From the NCBI GenBank assembly GCA_001586965.3, contig LUCW03001539.1, forward strand, positions 27,501-57,500: DNA of 30,000 nt. Direction: 5' to 3'. Position 1 is the stretch's first letter, and each line of letters starts with the position of its first letter. The stretch is from Sphaeroforma sirkka (Eukaryota > Opisthokonta > Ichthyosporea > Ichthyophonida). Below are positions 1 through 10,412 of this stretch, in pieces. Under the pieces are notes generated by a model. The model saw nothing but the letters and a program-made list of their open reading frames with translations, did no database searches and had not been told where the DNA came from. The position numbers and the translations under genes were made by a program.

Positions 1-248
1 AGGTAGTCTGAAATATCGTTGTACAAGCAGTACCGAACTTCGTAGAGCATCGGGTTCCATGTAGTGCATATGACTCATACAATCAGATGTGAGAGTGTGA
101 CCATTAATCTATCGCAACCTCTTCAATTCACAGTCGGAAACGCTCGTTACCAATTGGAATGCCGCCATAGATAAAATTTCATACAGGTTACCCCCCACAG
201 GCAGGATAGAGACCAAAGTTGGGACGACCAAAAAATTCGACTTCACAG
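1..248. other. Upstream of the Gln-rich exon, probably intron
   Basis: No coding exon is convincing here. The reading frame of the Gln-rich exon is open back to 209, just after a TAG at 206-208, but contains no ATG. The real start must therefore lie in an exon to the left, and an acceptor such as the AG at 247-248 probably ends an intron. The antisense open stretches across 109-510 lie opposite the coding exon and have no recognisable domain. Confidence 0.35.
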
Positions 249-3200
249 GTGTACATTCGATCATAAAAGTGATAGTCACACTCAAACCCTTTGCCCTCGA
301 TGACTGTACCGAAGGCAGTGACCAATTCTTCAACACGCATGAGTTTGTGCGGACGGATTCGAGCCAATATAACCGACAGGAAAGTACAAGCGTCTCTAGT
401 AAGCGTAACAGCTGCGATGGAAGCAATGGACGTGCGGAACGCACGCTGAGCAGGCAACAGACGCCTAACAAACTACAGCAGAGCCAAACAACGCCAAGCA
501 ATAATGGCACGCCAGCTCAGCAACAAGACGTGAAGCTGGATGGGTACCAATACCCCCCAAACCATCACAGCTACCAACAACACTTGATCACACAGCTGCA
601 GTCCTCAGTGCAGCAGGTGCTGAAGGTACAGCCGCAAATGATGAGTCAGTCGACCAGTACATCCAACATACACCAGCGTACGCCACGCCAAGACACGGCT
701 CTGCCGGCTACACCACAATTCGCCTCATCACAGCAACAGCATCCGCAGCATCAGCATCAGCAGCAGCAGTATAACAATAGTCAAAACAGTCTGCAGCTGC
801 AAACGGAGCCTGTGCGACGCACTTCGGCCGATAACCTCTACCATGGCAACCACAGCCCCACTACGACGCCACAGCTGAGCATGCGACCACACAATGTGGT
901 GAAACCCACCGACAGTGTGCTCTCCACGCGCAGTTACAGTGGTACCGGGAACACACAGCATGCTGATGGCATGTCCGGTGGGGATGGTCGAGGGATGGGT
1001 ATGGAGGCCATTACGAGCTCGTCACCTGGGTCATTCCAGGTGCAAAGGAATCCCAGTGTGCCGCTTTGGAGCAATAATATGCGAGAAGAGGCTGAGAGGA
1101 ACGAGTCCCAGTTTGAGGTACTCCAGGGATCTAAACCAGCCTCCCCCGATATGTCGGGCATGGGCAGCATCATGTCAACCACGCATGACCGTATACACAC
1201 GTCCAACCCTATTCCCAGTGTTGTGCGTATAAGTGTCAATGACTACGCGCCTGGCGGCGACTTCACGTCACCCAAGAGCCCGCACAAGCAACCGTCATCT
1301 CCAATCAATAATATCATGCGATCAGTCTCAGAACAACCCGTGCATCAACAGCACCAGCAACAACAACAACAACAGCGCCAGCAACAACAACAGCACCAGC
1401 ATCAGCATCAGCAACAGCAACAGCAGGCACACAGCGGACGCCAACCGGGAAGTAATATAGGAAACAACAGTGGCAATTGGAACGGGGATTTGCACCAGAA
1501 CAGCAACATCTCGGGCAGGCAGCCGTCGAACATGCCGCAGATGTATCAGCCGAGCGGGCGGGAGCCACCCATGGCCGTATCTCTGCAGTTCTCCTCGTAT
1601 AATGGGTCTAATCAGAACACCCAACTGCACAGGCCACAAAGTATGGACCCCAATGTGATGTCCGTGAGGTACCTGAGTAATCTTGGTGGGCCACAACTCA
1701 CCGACGATGGGTACTACATGCACAACGGTGCACATCAGAGTGCGGTATACAGCTCGTCCGCGATGCCACAACAACAACAGCATGGCCATTCACAGTCACA
1801 GGGCCACTGGGACAGGCCACCGTATCCGAATAACATGGATGGGATGTATGGGGGCCATGTCAATCCGTCACAACAACACTCGCGCCTCACCACATCACAG
1901 AGTGTGGATCCCAGGGGCTCCCCGCATAATCGGAACCAACAGGGTGACCCACGCAGGCCCTTAGATAATAATTGGTACCCTGGTCCGCAAATAAACAGGT
2001 ATGACGGATACTCGGATATGCAACAGCAGACGCCGACACCGGCCAATATGACACAGTATCGGTAAGTGTGTATTTTTCTCGTTCTTTTTTCTCTTTTTTT
2101 TTTTCCAGCTAAATTCAAGCTTTAACGAGCAATGTGATTCTGTGTGCCGTTTATTGCAGAATGTGGTCGTAATTGAGTAAGATGCATTGTGCGTATGTTG
2201 GATATTCTAGTAACCTTACGATCTCTGATGTGAACATTTTCACTCATTAAATCTATTATAAAGCGCTTGCTGACAATTCGTTTGTTTGTTCGTGGGAATA
2301 TCCTGGTTGCAAAATCCCGTTGCATATATGACATATGTAGTATGATATTGTACATATACGTGAGCTTTCTAAAAATTTAATCTGACATAAGCTTCCCATT
2401 AATGAGGAAGCTCTGTATGTATTTCTGGTACGATTGAGTATAAGCAGATGATTGGGTGTATCATGTTTTATATTATGCTAAATCGACCCCGCTGTCAATA
2501 TTTGCATCTATTTATAGTTGGTTTCTTACTATACCCACGGAGATGCAAGGCGACTCTGAAGAAGAACAAAAGAGACGGCGGGATTACATTCACACTTTCT
2601 TTGAAAGACAGCCTGATGGCGCATGGCTAGTCCGCTACAATCACAGGAAGCACCAATTTGTCCTTTCGATCTTGTAAGTCTCGATGCAACGTAGATACAA
2701 ACCCCCAAATCAGACTGAGTGTTGCTTCGTAGGATCAAAATCTACAATTCGTATTTAATCTGCCTGTTGTGCAAGTAGCCATTGTATGAGACTTTCGCCA
2801 AATCAAATCAACATCAACGGTCGTGTAGTTCCCATTTATTCGACCCGGTCAACCGTGTGTTCATTGCGCGTATATGCTGCTTTTCAACCATATGCCTCCG
2901 GTAAATTGATCTGTGTAGTTTGTATCTCATTCTACATTGCCTCTACTCGTCTTTTTATCCTCCTAAACAAATTTTCTACCTCCTAAACAGTATGTTGAGT
3001 ATCGATTCCACTTTCGCCTTTCTGATATACTTGGAAGTCGAATATTGAGCGTTTTACCTGCCTTTTATTTACACATTTCAGATTTGGTGGTTTAGTTCTT
3101 CACATGAACATTGCGTCCCAAGGTAACGAGTACGTGCTGGACAACCATCGATTCCCGTCTATCCCAGCGTTGACAGACTATTATCAAAGTAACAATATAA

Positions 3201-3280
3201 GCGGGAAGATCGCCACGCCGCTGACGGTGCCGATAGCCTGCATTCGCACTGACATCACTAATTACGTTTTGGTGGAGTGA
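249..3280 (+). CDS. Gln/His-rich protein with a C-terminal SH2 domain (3 exons seen, 5' partial)
   Basis: Exons: about 249-2061, 2518-2673, 3082-3280. The first is about 600 codons, low in complexity and rich in Q, S, N, H and P, with a Gln/His run near codons 360-385. It ends at a strong GTAAGT donor at 2062. The acceptor TTTATAG ends at 2517 and the second donor GTAAGT starts at 2674; the last acceptor is TTTCAG at 3081. Phases match at both joins (2+1 and 2+1). Exons 2 and 3 together encode an SH2 domain: it opens with WF, carries WLVRY, whose Arg (codon 2633-2635) is the phosphotyrosine-binding residue, and ends with the typical DYYQSN and PLTVPIACI segments before TGA at 3278-3280. Tyr-containing stretches such as DGYYM and DGMYGG could be phosphorylated. 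A cytoplasmic adaptor role is inference. No in-frame ATG occurs in the first 110 codons, so the 5' end is outside the window. Introns 2062-2517 and 2674-3081 hold nothing else recognisable. Confidence 0.82.
1349..1426 (+). repeat. CAR/CAY trinucleotide tract
   Basis: Interrupted CAG/CAA/CAC/CAT repeat encoding the Gln/His run of the SH2 protein. The mixed codons suggest an old tract that is not freshly expanding. Confidence 0.85.
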
Positions 3281-3385
3281 GATTGGTGCTTGCTGGCCAC
3301 CACCAATAGATGACATGAAGTTTGAGCAATATTTTATTTTAGGTGAAAGCTACTTACATACTTGCATGGTAATTTGAGGTTTCCA

Positions 3386-3391
3386 AATAAA
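3386..3391 (+). terminator. AATAAA poly(A) signal of the SH2 gene
   Basis: Canonical AATAAA about 106 nt after the TGA of the SH2 exon, the expected position for 3'-end formation. Confidence 0.5.
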
Positions 3392-3399
3392 TTGCATCA

Positions 3400-4259
3400 G
3401 TCAAAATTATTGAGCTGTAAATTGCCACACAAGTGTGAGCGCTGTCCCGCAATCGTATTATATAGGCTAGTTATACGATGAATAAGAGTAAACACTCAAA
3501 GCATGAAAGTCAATTCATAGAAATTCCGGTATTTTCTTCGAAAAAAATTAAACCAAAACATAATGGATTAAAGATTTGAATGAGGTAAATATTACTGTAT
3601 CATATTTTGTAGCAATTGAGTTTTCAATAAATTGCTTTAGCGAAGCCTTCCCGTTAAAAAAGACCCTGACTACTCTCATCAACCACACAGAATATTTAGC
3701 TGACAATGTAAGATGATGTCATGAGCAACGACCGTGGGCAACAACCGACACCTTTACAAAAACGTCGGAGTGTTTCCTATACAATAAGATTATCAAAGTG
3801 TGCAAATGAAAACTCCCGACAAATGTGCTATGTAGCTCAAATCCTTCCAAAATATCTTTCCCATCTGGGACTCGCAAGGCGGCAATATGCACGCTTCGAT
3901 GTGAGGTGGTAAAACAGATGTCTCCGGCTTTAAATTGTTCCGGACTTGAAGTTCACTTTTTAGCATTCCTCATGGTGGCGTGGATTTCGTTCTTTCCAGC
4001 TATCTGGATTATAATCAGTTTAAGGAAAGATGACAATCAACAGTATTATCGTATTCCGAACATTAATAACACTTTACGGGGTCATATCGAGTGTCTGACA
4101 TTAATTGGAGAGAAAATTTTTGGACAATTGCATCGATTATTCTCTTTGTCGTTCACTGCATAGCCTTTTGAAAATTACACATCCATTGACCAAATTATTT
4201 GCTATTCAAAGAAAAAATATATATTCAAAAAGCAATGTAAATATAGCTAACAAGTTGAC
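3400..4259. other. Intergenic region between the SH2 gene and the LINE
   Basis: AT-rich sequence with several short open stretches on the plus strand (for example 3721-3912 and 3825-4163). None has a recognisable domain or convincing splice pairing. The right-hand part may be 5' untranslated sequence of the LINE that follows. Confidence 0.4.
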
Positions 4260-5355
4260 ATCGATTAACCAGCCCCTACCAATGTGCCTGACACGCAATC
4301 CTCTCCACCAGAGGACTGAACAAATATACTCAAGTCGATGGCAACGATCAATGACCTAATAAAAACGCTACAAGAAAAATCGTGGACCTTGAATCCCGCG
4401 TCCGTACAACGTCAAGCGACAACCACACGAATACATTTCAATTTGGTGTGAGCTCACTTCAACAACCCACAAATGATGACACTGTGATCACTACACCGGC
4501 AAAACGCTTGCGCGCCAATGAACAGCGTAACAAAGAAGTTACCAGCTACCGTTCCAAAGTAGCTAAATCCACAAAACCGTCCCCTGAAACACGATCATTC
4601 CCTCCAGCACCAAAAGCAACATCCCGCTCAGCTGTTTCTGAAGCACTCATGTCACAAATGACAAGTCGCCAGCTGCCGCAAAAGTCTCTAGACGAATTAA
4701 AGAATGTAACTCCTGTCTGGCTCTTCTTCAAAGCAGTATTTCCAAATGGCAAGCCTCCCTCACGCTATGCCTTTGAATAAGTGTGGCGCTCCAATCCTAA
4801 TTTGAATCGTCACCAACAACCTTTTCCGGTATCTGCCATCGAGACCAATTCCCGAACGCAACCGTCGAGGCCGAGAAACCAGCATCATCCGAATTTGTAT
4901 TTCCGGTGAGGTCGAAGCCAGCGTGAAACGACTTGCAAATGATGTCTGGAAGTGGCGCCTTGACGAAAATAGCGATCCACGCTCCAATATGCACCCAGAT
5001 TCAACCAAAGCAGCAATTATACATTATCTTCGAACCAAGCGTGAGATTCGATGCGGTGCAGGCTTAGCACCTGAGATCATCGGCAAAAGCCTTGATCTAC
5101 TCCTGAACCCTTTGACGAAATCAGGTAGATGTCGAAATCCTCAAATCTAAAACCGAGCGCATTGAGAGAGCATTTGAATCAAAGCGTGGCAACCCCACAA
5201 CTAAGGACTCCGCACGCAACTGTACCAACTGCCCTGTCAGCGATTTCCCGACACTTGGAGAAGGCGGCCAACTGGAAGAACGTGATGCAGATGACGACAT
5301 AGAAATCAACACATTAGAACCCGGTATCAACTTGCCAGAGGACGACCAATGTTAG
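4260..5355 (+). pseudogene. LINE ORF1 (broken)
   Basis: Four overlapping open stretches in shifting frames read as one protein of roughly 350 residues. The first frame runs to about 4380 and includes ATG at 4338 and a Leu/Lys heptad-like stretch that could be a coiled coil. The next (4355-4780) is Ser/Thr/Lys-rich and ends in a segment containing TPVWLFFKAVFPNGKPPSRY. A third (about 4828-5150) is basic, with VKRLANDVWKWRL. The fourth (about 5130-5355) is acidic and ends in TAG at 5353-5355. An in-frame TGA precedes the ATG. Assignment as ORF1 rests on position immediately before the endonuclease; no zinc knuckle or RRM is clear. Such proteins normally bind the element RNA. Confidence 0.55.
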
Positions 5356-5399
5356 GACCTATGCAGATGACACTTTTTGACCCACGAGGTCTCAATTTG

Positions 5400-5870
5400 G
5401 ATACTCGATGAAATCAGATAAGTGTTTGAATGTTGTATCGGTTTTGGATCAGGTTGATGTTATGTGTGTGGTTGAAACCTGGCATAATGTGACTTTTCTA
5501 AATCATATGCGTTCATCCACAAAGCCTCGAATCTTACATCACACTGCACGACACAATCCCGTGCATCCTTCGCACTGTGGTATTATAATATTTTTCAAGC
5601 ATCACCCATCGAAGTTTAACCTCATTCATTCATCACCATATTACGGTTTTCTTCTTTTGGTATCCCGATATCTGTATTCTACCTCCCACTCAACTCCTTA
5701 ACAGAGGCAGAAGTTGAACGCTGCATGAATCCTCCTGAGATTGGAAACTTCCAACTAGATGTTAACTGGGGTGATTTCAATTTCAAGCCCAATACGACAC
5801 ATTCAAAAAGACGGTAGATGTCACTACTCTCGGTGCCTGGTGCCTACGATACCTCCATACGGGAGAATCT
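5400..5870 (+). pseudogene. LINE ORF2 N-terminus: APE-type endonuclease
   Basis: From ATG 5408 the frame encodes VDVMCVVETWH, which matches the conserved Glu-Thr-Trp motif of apurinic/apyrimidinic-like LINE endonucleases, followed by CGIIIFFKHH, which corresponds to the usual glycine-rich strand. A one-base frame change near 5665 leads to VFYLPLNS and then WGDFN (5767-5781), the GDFN catalytic motif. Family role: nicks target DNA to prime reverse transcription. The His motif at the C-terminal end of the domain is not seen, because reading breaks down near 5870, just before the copia insertion. Confidence 0.65.
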
Positions 5871-5940
5871 ACCTGAGAGACTACAGTAGAAGACGTATTT
5901 TTACATACGTTAATAACATTTTGCGTCGTCAGCCTGATTG

Positions 5941-6310
5941 AGTAATTTTGGATTTGTTTTCAAATTAATATAAGTATAGGTGGGTCAGCCCGAGAGAATG
6001 TAAGAATAATTTGAGACTTCTTCTCAGATTATTCTATTTATAGAATACGGGCCACCGGCTAGCTGAGCGCCGAGGTCCGAGACTGACAGAGAATATGATA
6101 TATTTATTTCTAGAAAATTCATCCGAGTGCTAAAGTGTTCTGCATAAGGGTTCTCATACTGATCATATGAGTTTTTACCCTGGCCAACACAAGTGGTTGA
6201 ACACTAGTACAAACACCATCAGTATATAACTGAGGGTTAGGTCATAAATAAATTCATTCGAATGCACCATACTTTAGATACACTAGTACTTTACTATTAG
6301 TCCCCTACAC
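5941..6310 (+). mobile_element. Ty1/copia fragment inside the LINE
   Basis: The open segment 6134-6229 encodes DHMSFYPGQHKW followed by LNTSTNTIS. It aligns with the minus-strand reading at 9867-10190 (DYIFFYPGQPTR, LNTSTKTLC), which resembles the end of copia RNase H domains where the Thr-Lys-Leu motif lies. The flanking sequence, including TACACTAGTACTTT at 6279, has a counterpart at 9836. The fragment sits between the endonuclease and RT halves of the LINE, so it probably inserted later. Edges are uncertain. Confidence 0.45.
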
Positions 6311-6356
6311 CGCACGCTAACACTACCGGTACAGAGCACGCGGACCACAGGTCAAC

Positions 6357-7087
6357 AACCCCAGCCTCTGGATCACGGCATCTACGACGACCACAAATTT
6401 GGCCTCGATCTTCAGGTGGTCCCAAATGAGCCAGTAATCCGTCTTCGGCGAGTGCCCCCGTCTCAATCGCCACCTCAGCACTAGTGTCTACCATCCCACG
6501 GCTACAACCGGTATCGCCACCGACTGCATCATTTACACGACAAGGCCCGCACCCTGTTGTTTCACGCTGAGATCCTTGAGCAATCGACACCTGTTACGAT
6601 CATACCTGACAATTCATGGTCCGTCAGACGGATTCGAGCGTATACTACGTAGAGAACCCTGCCATTTTTGGAGGTTACTATCATGACACTGACAAAGCGT
6701 GGATACAACGACTGCCGAATCAACCCCAGCCTCTGGATCACGGCATCTACGACGACCACAAATTTGGCCTCGATCTTCAGGTGGTGGTCCCAAATGAGCC
6801 AGTAATCCGTCTTCGGCGAGTGCCCCCGTCTCAATCGCCACCTCAGCACTAGTGTCTACCATCCCACGGCTACAACCGGTATCGCCACCGACTGCATCAT
6901 TTACACGACAAGGCCCGCACCCTGTTGTTTCACGCTGAGATCCTTGAGCAATCGACACCTGTTACGATCATACCTGACAATTCATGGTCCGTCAGACGGA
7001 TTCGAGCGTATACTACGTAGAGAACCCTGCCATTTTTGGAGGTTACTATCATGACACTGACAAAGCGTGGATACAACGACTGCCGAA
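6357..7087. repeat. 365-bp tandem duplication inside the LINE
   Basis: 6357-6719 is repeated at 6722-7087. By direct reading the two units are identical except for a 3-nt GGT insertion in the second (CAGGTGGT versus CAGGTGGTGGT). The segment belongs to the LINE region between endonuclease and RT. The minus-strand open stretches across it are shadows. Near-identity inside a heavily mutated element means the duplication is much younger than the element, or is an assembly artefact. Confidence 0.95.
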
Positions 7088-7234
7088 CGCGATCTTGCTC
7101 AACACAACATCTAGATGAACAAGCGTATCGCACATCAACATCGATCACGTCAGTCTTGTATACCGGGTGCCCAGGATTCGGACGCTGCACTGACGGGCTA
7201 CTACCAAGATCTCTTCAACAAAACCAACTAACAC

Positions 7235-8376
7235 GTGACCCCGCCGGAGACAGCATCAACACCTACATCGAATGCAATTATTCACTCGGGGATGGTGTTG
7301 GTGGCAATACTGCGCTACCCAAACAAGGACCCTGGTCCAGATGGTATCCATATCCTCCTCCTTAAGGCCGCAATAGAACGATCAACTGAACCCCCGACTA
7401 TGGGACACTCTGACCCTGACAGCCCACTTGTTAGCATCTTGGCTGAGGCATTGTCTGCCCTCTTATTGACTGGAACATTCCCTAAGGCTCTCGACTGTAC
7501 TCTCGTGACAGCCCATCCGAAGAAAGCAGACACGGATATTGCATCCCCTGCCAATTTCCGACCGACAACCTTAACACAGATTGTTTGACGCATTTCTGAG
7601 AAGTGCTGCCAACAGCTGACAACAAATCACCTAACTCGAGCTGGATTTAAATCACGCTACTCCTATCATACTCATAGAATCTGAGACACAATCCGAGGAT
7701 GCCTGGAATGATTTGTGTCTTGACATCACCAAAGTATACAATAAAGTGGTCCTCCCGCGCATGTGGATGCTGTTTCGCCACGCTGGAATGCCGTTTCGCC
7801 ACGCTGGAATGCCAGAGAACTGGATCAGTTGTCCCCGTGTATTGTTCAAGCATGTTCCCACACATGTGACGTATCGTGGGAAGCTTTTACCTCTATTCCA
7901 TAGAACGAATGGCAAACTCCAAGGTTCGATTGTCGGTCAACAGCTTTTAACATGGACTCACTGGCTATTCCGCTTGCGCAATTTCGACCGAGACTTCGCG
8001 CCGCTCCTACCTCTTTGTAGATGACACACGCATCCAGGCTCCGCAGTCTGTTCGGTTGCAACCCTTCCTGAACGCGATCGATGATTGGGGTCGCCAATCC
8101 GGTCTAAAACAAGGGATCCCTAAGCCCCAAAAGGTATCGTCGTGTATGCTACATGCAATACCGCCCCTCCGTATCAAAGGGCATCTCATCACGCCAACGC
8201 TAGTAGGCTCCCCAAATGCAAACACTCTCAACAGACGCCTACTTATCCCTCCCATGCCCACGATGGCGAAACTCTCTGACATCTATCCACAGCCTTCCAA
8301 ATACTTAGGATGTCAACTGTCCCAGGGCATACCAGGTATCGACTTCTCAAAACACATGGACCACCTCGTGACATAA
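7235..8376 (+). pseudogene. LINE ORF2: reverse transcriptase
   Basis: The first open stretch contains NKDPGPDGIH (GPDG at 7334-7345) and ends in FRPTTL, the classic fingers motifs of LINE RTs. A frame change leads to LDITKVYNKV, the counterpart of the LDxxKAFD motif at the first catalytic Asp. The palm motif SYLFVDDT lies at 8008-8028 in another frame, followed by DDWGRQSGLK and KYLGCQLS, matching the downstream W...G and YLG motifs. TAA at about 8374 closes the last frame. At least three frameshifts are present, so no active enzyme can be made. Confidence 0.8.
7772..7813 (+). repeat. 21-bp perfect tandem duplication in RT
   Basis: 7772-7792 and 7793-7813 are identical. The duplication is in frame and repeats seven residues, FRHAGMP, in the RT reading. 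Confidence 0.95.
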
Positions 8377-8469
8377 TTACTCCAGGCTATAGACTTAGAA
8401 ATTTTGACACTTCGACAGTTTAATTTAAGTTGTGGTATTCAGTGTGATACACAAACGCCTTAATAGCAC

Positions 8470-9463
8470 ATAATAGACAGAATACGATAACTGACTGGTG
8501 TTGCTTAAGTTATCTAACAGATACATAAAACTTGACTTCACAGACGTCGAATTTTCTAAGTGAAGTGTCCATCATATGACTAAGTGTGTCTAAGACAACA
8601 AGTGACGTTGTCAAAACTCAAATTAAAGGTTGGATGAAACAGGCTCTAATAGAAATCAACTACAATGCTAACCCTTTGACCTAGCACTCTTAGCGGTCGA
8701 TCAGATTAAACCGATAATACCTATAGTATAACAAGAATTGTTCTCGACTTATCTCCTATTAGTTATTTGATACCCAAAGATAGCTTTCCTGTATCAAAGA
8801 TAAGTGAGATACTACGCAATATGGAAGGAACCACCATTTCACCAAGATTAATTTTAAAATGGAGTTCGACCAACTCAAGATATACGAACCACATAGAATT
8901 TTCTTTTACGTGGCAATGTATGAAATAGAAACTTATAGGGACCCCCTAGTGATACAACCCCCTAGGGATACAACTCTTACCTGATCTGTCGGAGAACGTG
9001 TCCTATACTCAGTCGATATAGTTAGATTTACCTCGACAACAGCCGTGCATACAAGTCTCGTCAAACTTGTACTTTAACGCTTGAATGAGGCTAACCTCAC
9101 GATACATGAAGCCAAGTGCGTGTTTGCTAAAGATACTATTCATTTGCTTGATTATGAGAAATCAACCGCAGGAGTAGAAATAAACCCAGAGAAGAAGCAA
9201 TTTCTCCTTGATCTATCTACGCCTATAACAGCGAGAGATGTCAATTCTGTGCGTGGGTTTGTCAATTTCTTATCGGACTCGGTACCACATTTATCCCACT
9301 ACCCAAAACCCGTTTGTCACCTATGTTTTCACAAAGGCAAACTGGGTAAGTTTTTGACTAAAAAGTGTGATGAAGCTTTGAATCCAGTCAAAGATGAGGC
9401 TATGGATGTACATACATAGTATGCAAACCCCTGTGGACGGTGTCACATTTCAAGTAGCTCGCT
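8470..9463 (+). mobile_element. Old Ty3/gypsy pol fragment (same family as the foldback element)
   Basis: Reads parallel to 17905-18760 and to the complement of 19730-20720 but is much more diverged. The clearest open part (9081-9419) carries FAKDTIHLLDYE, QFLLDLSTPITARDVNSV and FVNFLSDSVPHLSHY, matching the region between RT and RNase H of the better copies. The RT active-site segment near 8940-9080 is scrambled and includes a repeated CCCCCTAG(T/G)GATACAA. It is a third, older copy of the family. A 25-bp piece at 9078-9104 recurs at 9461-9487, just past its end. Confidence 0.75.
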
Positions 9464-9836
9464 TGAATGCGGCTAACCTCATGATAGAATAATCGTCAGG
9501 GTTGGTAGTACATTTGCACTTTATTTAGTCTACTATATTTCACTCAAACAATCGTCAGGGTTGGTATTCCTCTGAGGAGGATCTTTCTTCTAATCACTTG
9601 AGTGAGTTTTTAATGCAAAACCTTTGTCTATGATCTGTCAACGAGTCGGAGAGAGTTCTGAGATTCACGGAAAGTGTCAGATGATAGTCAAACTACAGTA
9701 TCATTCACAGAGCAGATCTTACAAGAAGTTAAACCGTCTTGGGATGTTTTATCAAGTATATCTTTGGCATACGACTCTACAACAGGGACATCAGAAATAG
9801 ATATTTTGGAGGTAGGGACGATGAGTGCCTAGTTGG
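9464..9836 (+). other. Junk between two retrotransposon fragments
   Basis: Contains two copies of AATCGTCAGGGTTGGTA, at about 9489 and 9549, and one open stretch, 9662-9832, whose product includes VSFTEQILQEVKPSWDVLSS and ends at TAG. No family recognised. It could be a remnant of a further element. Confidence 0.35.
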
Positions 9837-10210
9837 GGTACACTAGTACTTTCTATGTTGTTTATGTTAAGAGTGTAATGTAGCAGACTTTAAATATTGT
9901 TCTGACCTCGCCTTTGGATTTATACACAAGGTTTTTGTGCTAGTGTTCAGCCGCGTGGGCTGACCAGGGTAAAAAAATATGTAGTCAGCATAATTGCATC
10001 GTAAGTCGACGTACTTAGTACGGCGAGATTTCAAAACACCAGTTTTCTTTAGTGTTGCTGGCTTGCTCTCTTGTCCTATGGTGGTAGTTTCGACGAGCAG
10101 AATCTCGAATTCCGTGACGAGATTCACAGCTGCAACATAAGCCAATCCAAAACCCAAAGCCACAGAACCATCAAATACTGAGATTTGGATCCTGATACAA
10201 ATATTTGGAT
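9837..10210 (-). pseudogene. Ty1/copia RNase H fragment
   Basis: Read on the minus strand, the stretch gives VALGFGLAYVAAVNLVTEFE, then KSRRTKYVDLRCNYADYI, then a Thr-Lys-Leu end. This resembles the copia RNase H pattern of E-A-E-Y-x-A, R-T-K-H-I-D-x-R-Y and the terminal T-K-x-L. The frame stays open upstream to the AT microsatellite. Only the last third of the polyprotein is present, so it is a truncated relic. The related plus-strand piece is at 6134-6229. Confidence 0.5.
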
Positions 10211-10222
10211 CCGGACATATGC

Positions 10223-10224
<2 letters not shown>

Positions 10225-10260
<36 letters not shown>
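10225..10260. repeat. (AT)18 microsatellite
   Basis: Uninterrupted alternating AT from 10225 to 10260, between the copia fragment and the GTCGCAG minisatellite. Confidence 0.97.
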
Positions 10261-10263
<3 letters not shown>

Positions 10264-10412
10264 GGCGAGAGCGTCAGACTTAAAACGAGTCGCAGGCGAA
10301 CGCGGCAGGTTTAGCGGTCGCAGGCGAGAGCCTCAGCCTTACTTGTCGCAGACGACAATCGCAGTCATAGTGGTCGCAAGACCCGGTCGCAGTCGTAGTG
10401 GTCGCAGTCTTA
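10261..10412 (+). repeat. Degenerate GTCGCAG minisatellite
   Basis: At least seven occurrences of GTCGCAG or one-base variants at irregular spacing of about 15-35 bp, several extended as GTCGCAGTCGTAGTG or GTCGCAGGCGA. GC content is higher than in the surroundings. Confidence 0.75.

Larger units (their letters stand above)
4260..8376 (+). mobile_element. Decayed APE-type non-LTR retrotransposon (LINE)
   Basis: The order is ORF1, apurinic-like endonuclease, then reverse transcriptase, all on the plus strand and all broken by frameshifts and stops. Endonuclease motifs (ETW, WGDFN) and RT motifs (GPDG, LFVDD, YLG) appear in the correct linear order. The element is split at 5941-6310 by a copia fragment and inflated by a 365-bp tandem duplication. 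No 3' UTR or poly(A) tail is visible; a gypsy fragment begins about 100 bp after the RT frame ends. Confidence 0.75.

Noticed and set aside
109..510. Minus-strand open stretches opposite the Gln-rich exon
   Set aside because: They lie opposite a strongly coding exon, have no recognisable domain and no splice support.
728..1964. Long frames on both strands inside the Gln-rich exon
   Set aside because: Shadows of the CAR-repeat coding frame; Leu/Val- or Ser/Thr-rich products are expected from CAG repeats in other frames.
3721..4163. Small plus-strand genes upstream of the LINE
   Set aside because: Short, overlapping, no domain and no splice context.
6297..6958. Minus-strand repeated protein of about 100 residues seen twice
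   Set aside because: It occurs twice only because the DNA is tandemly duplicated; it runs antisense to the LINE and has no family.
6357..7087. CRISPR or other programmed repeat array
   Set aside because: Two long units with no spacers, in eukaryotic transposon sequence.
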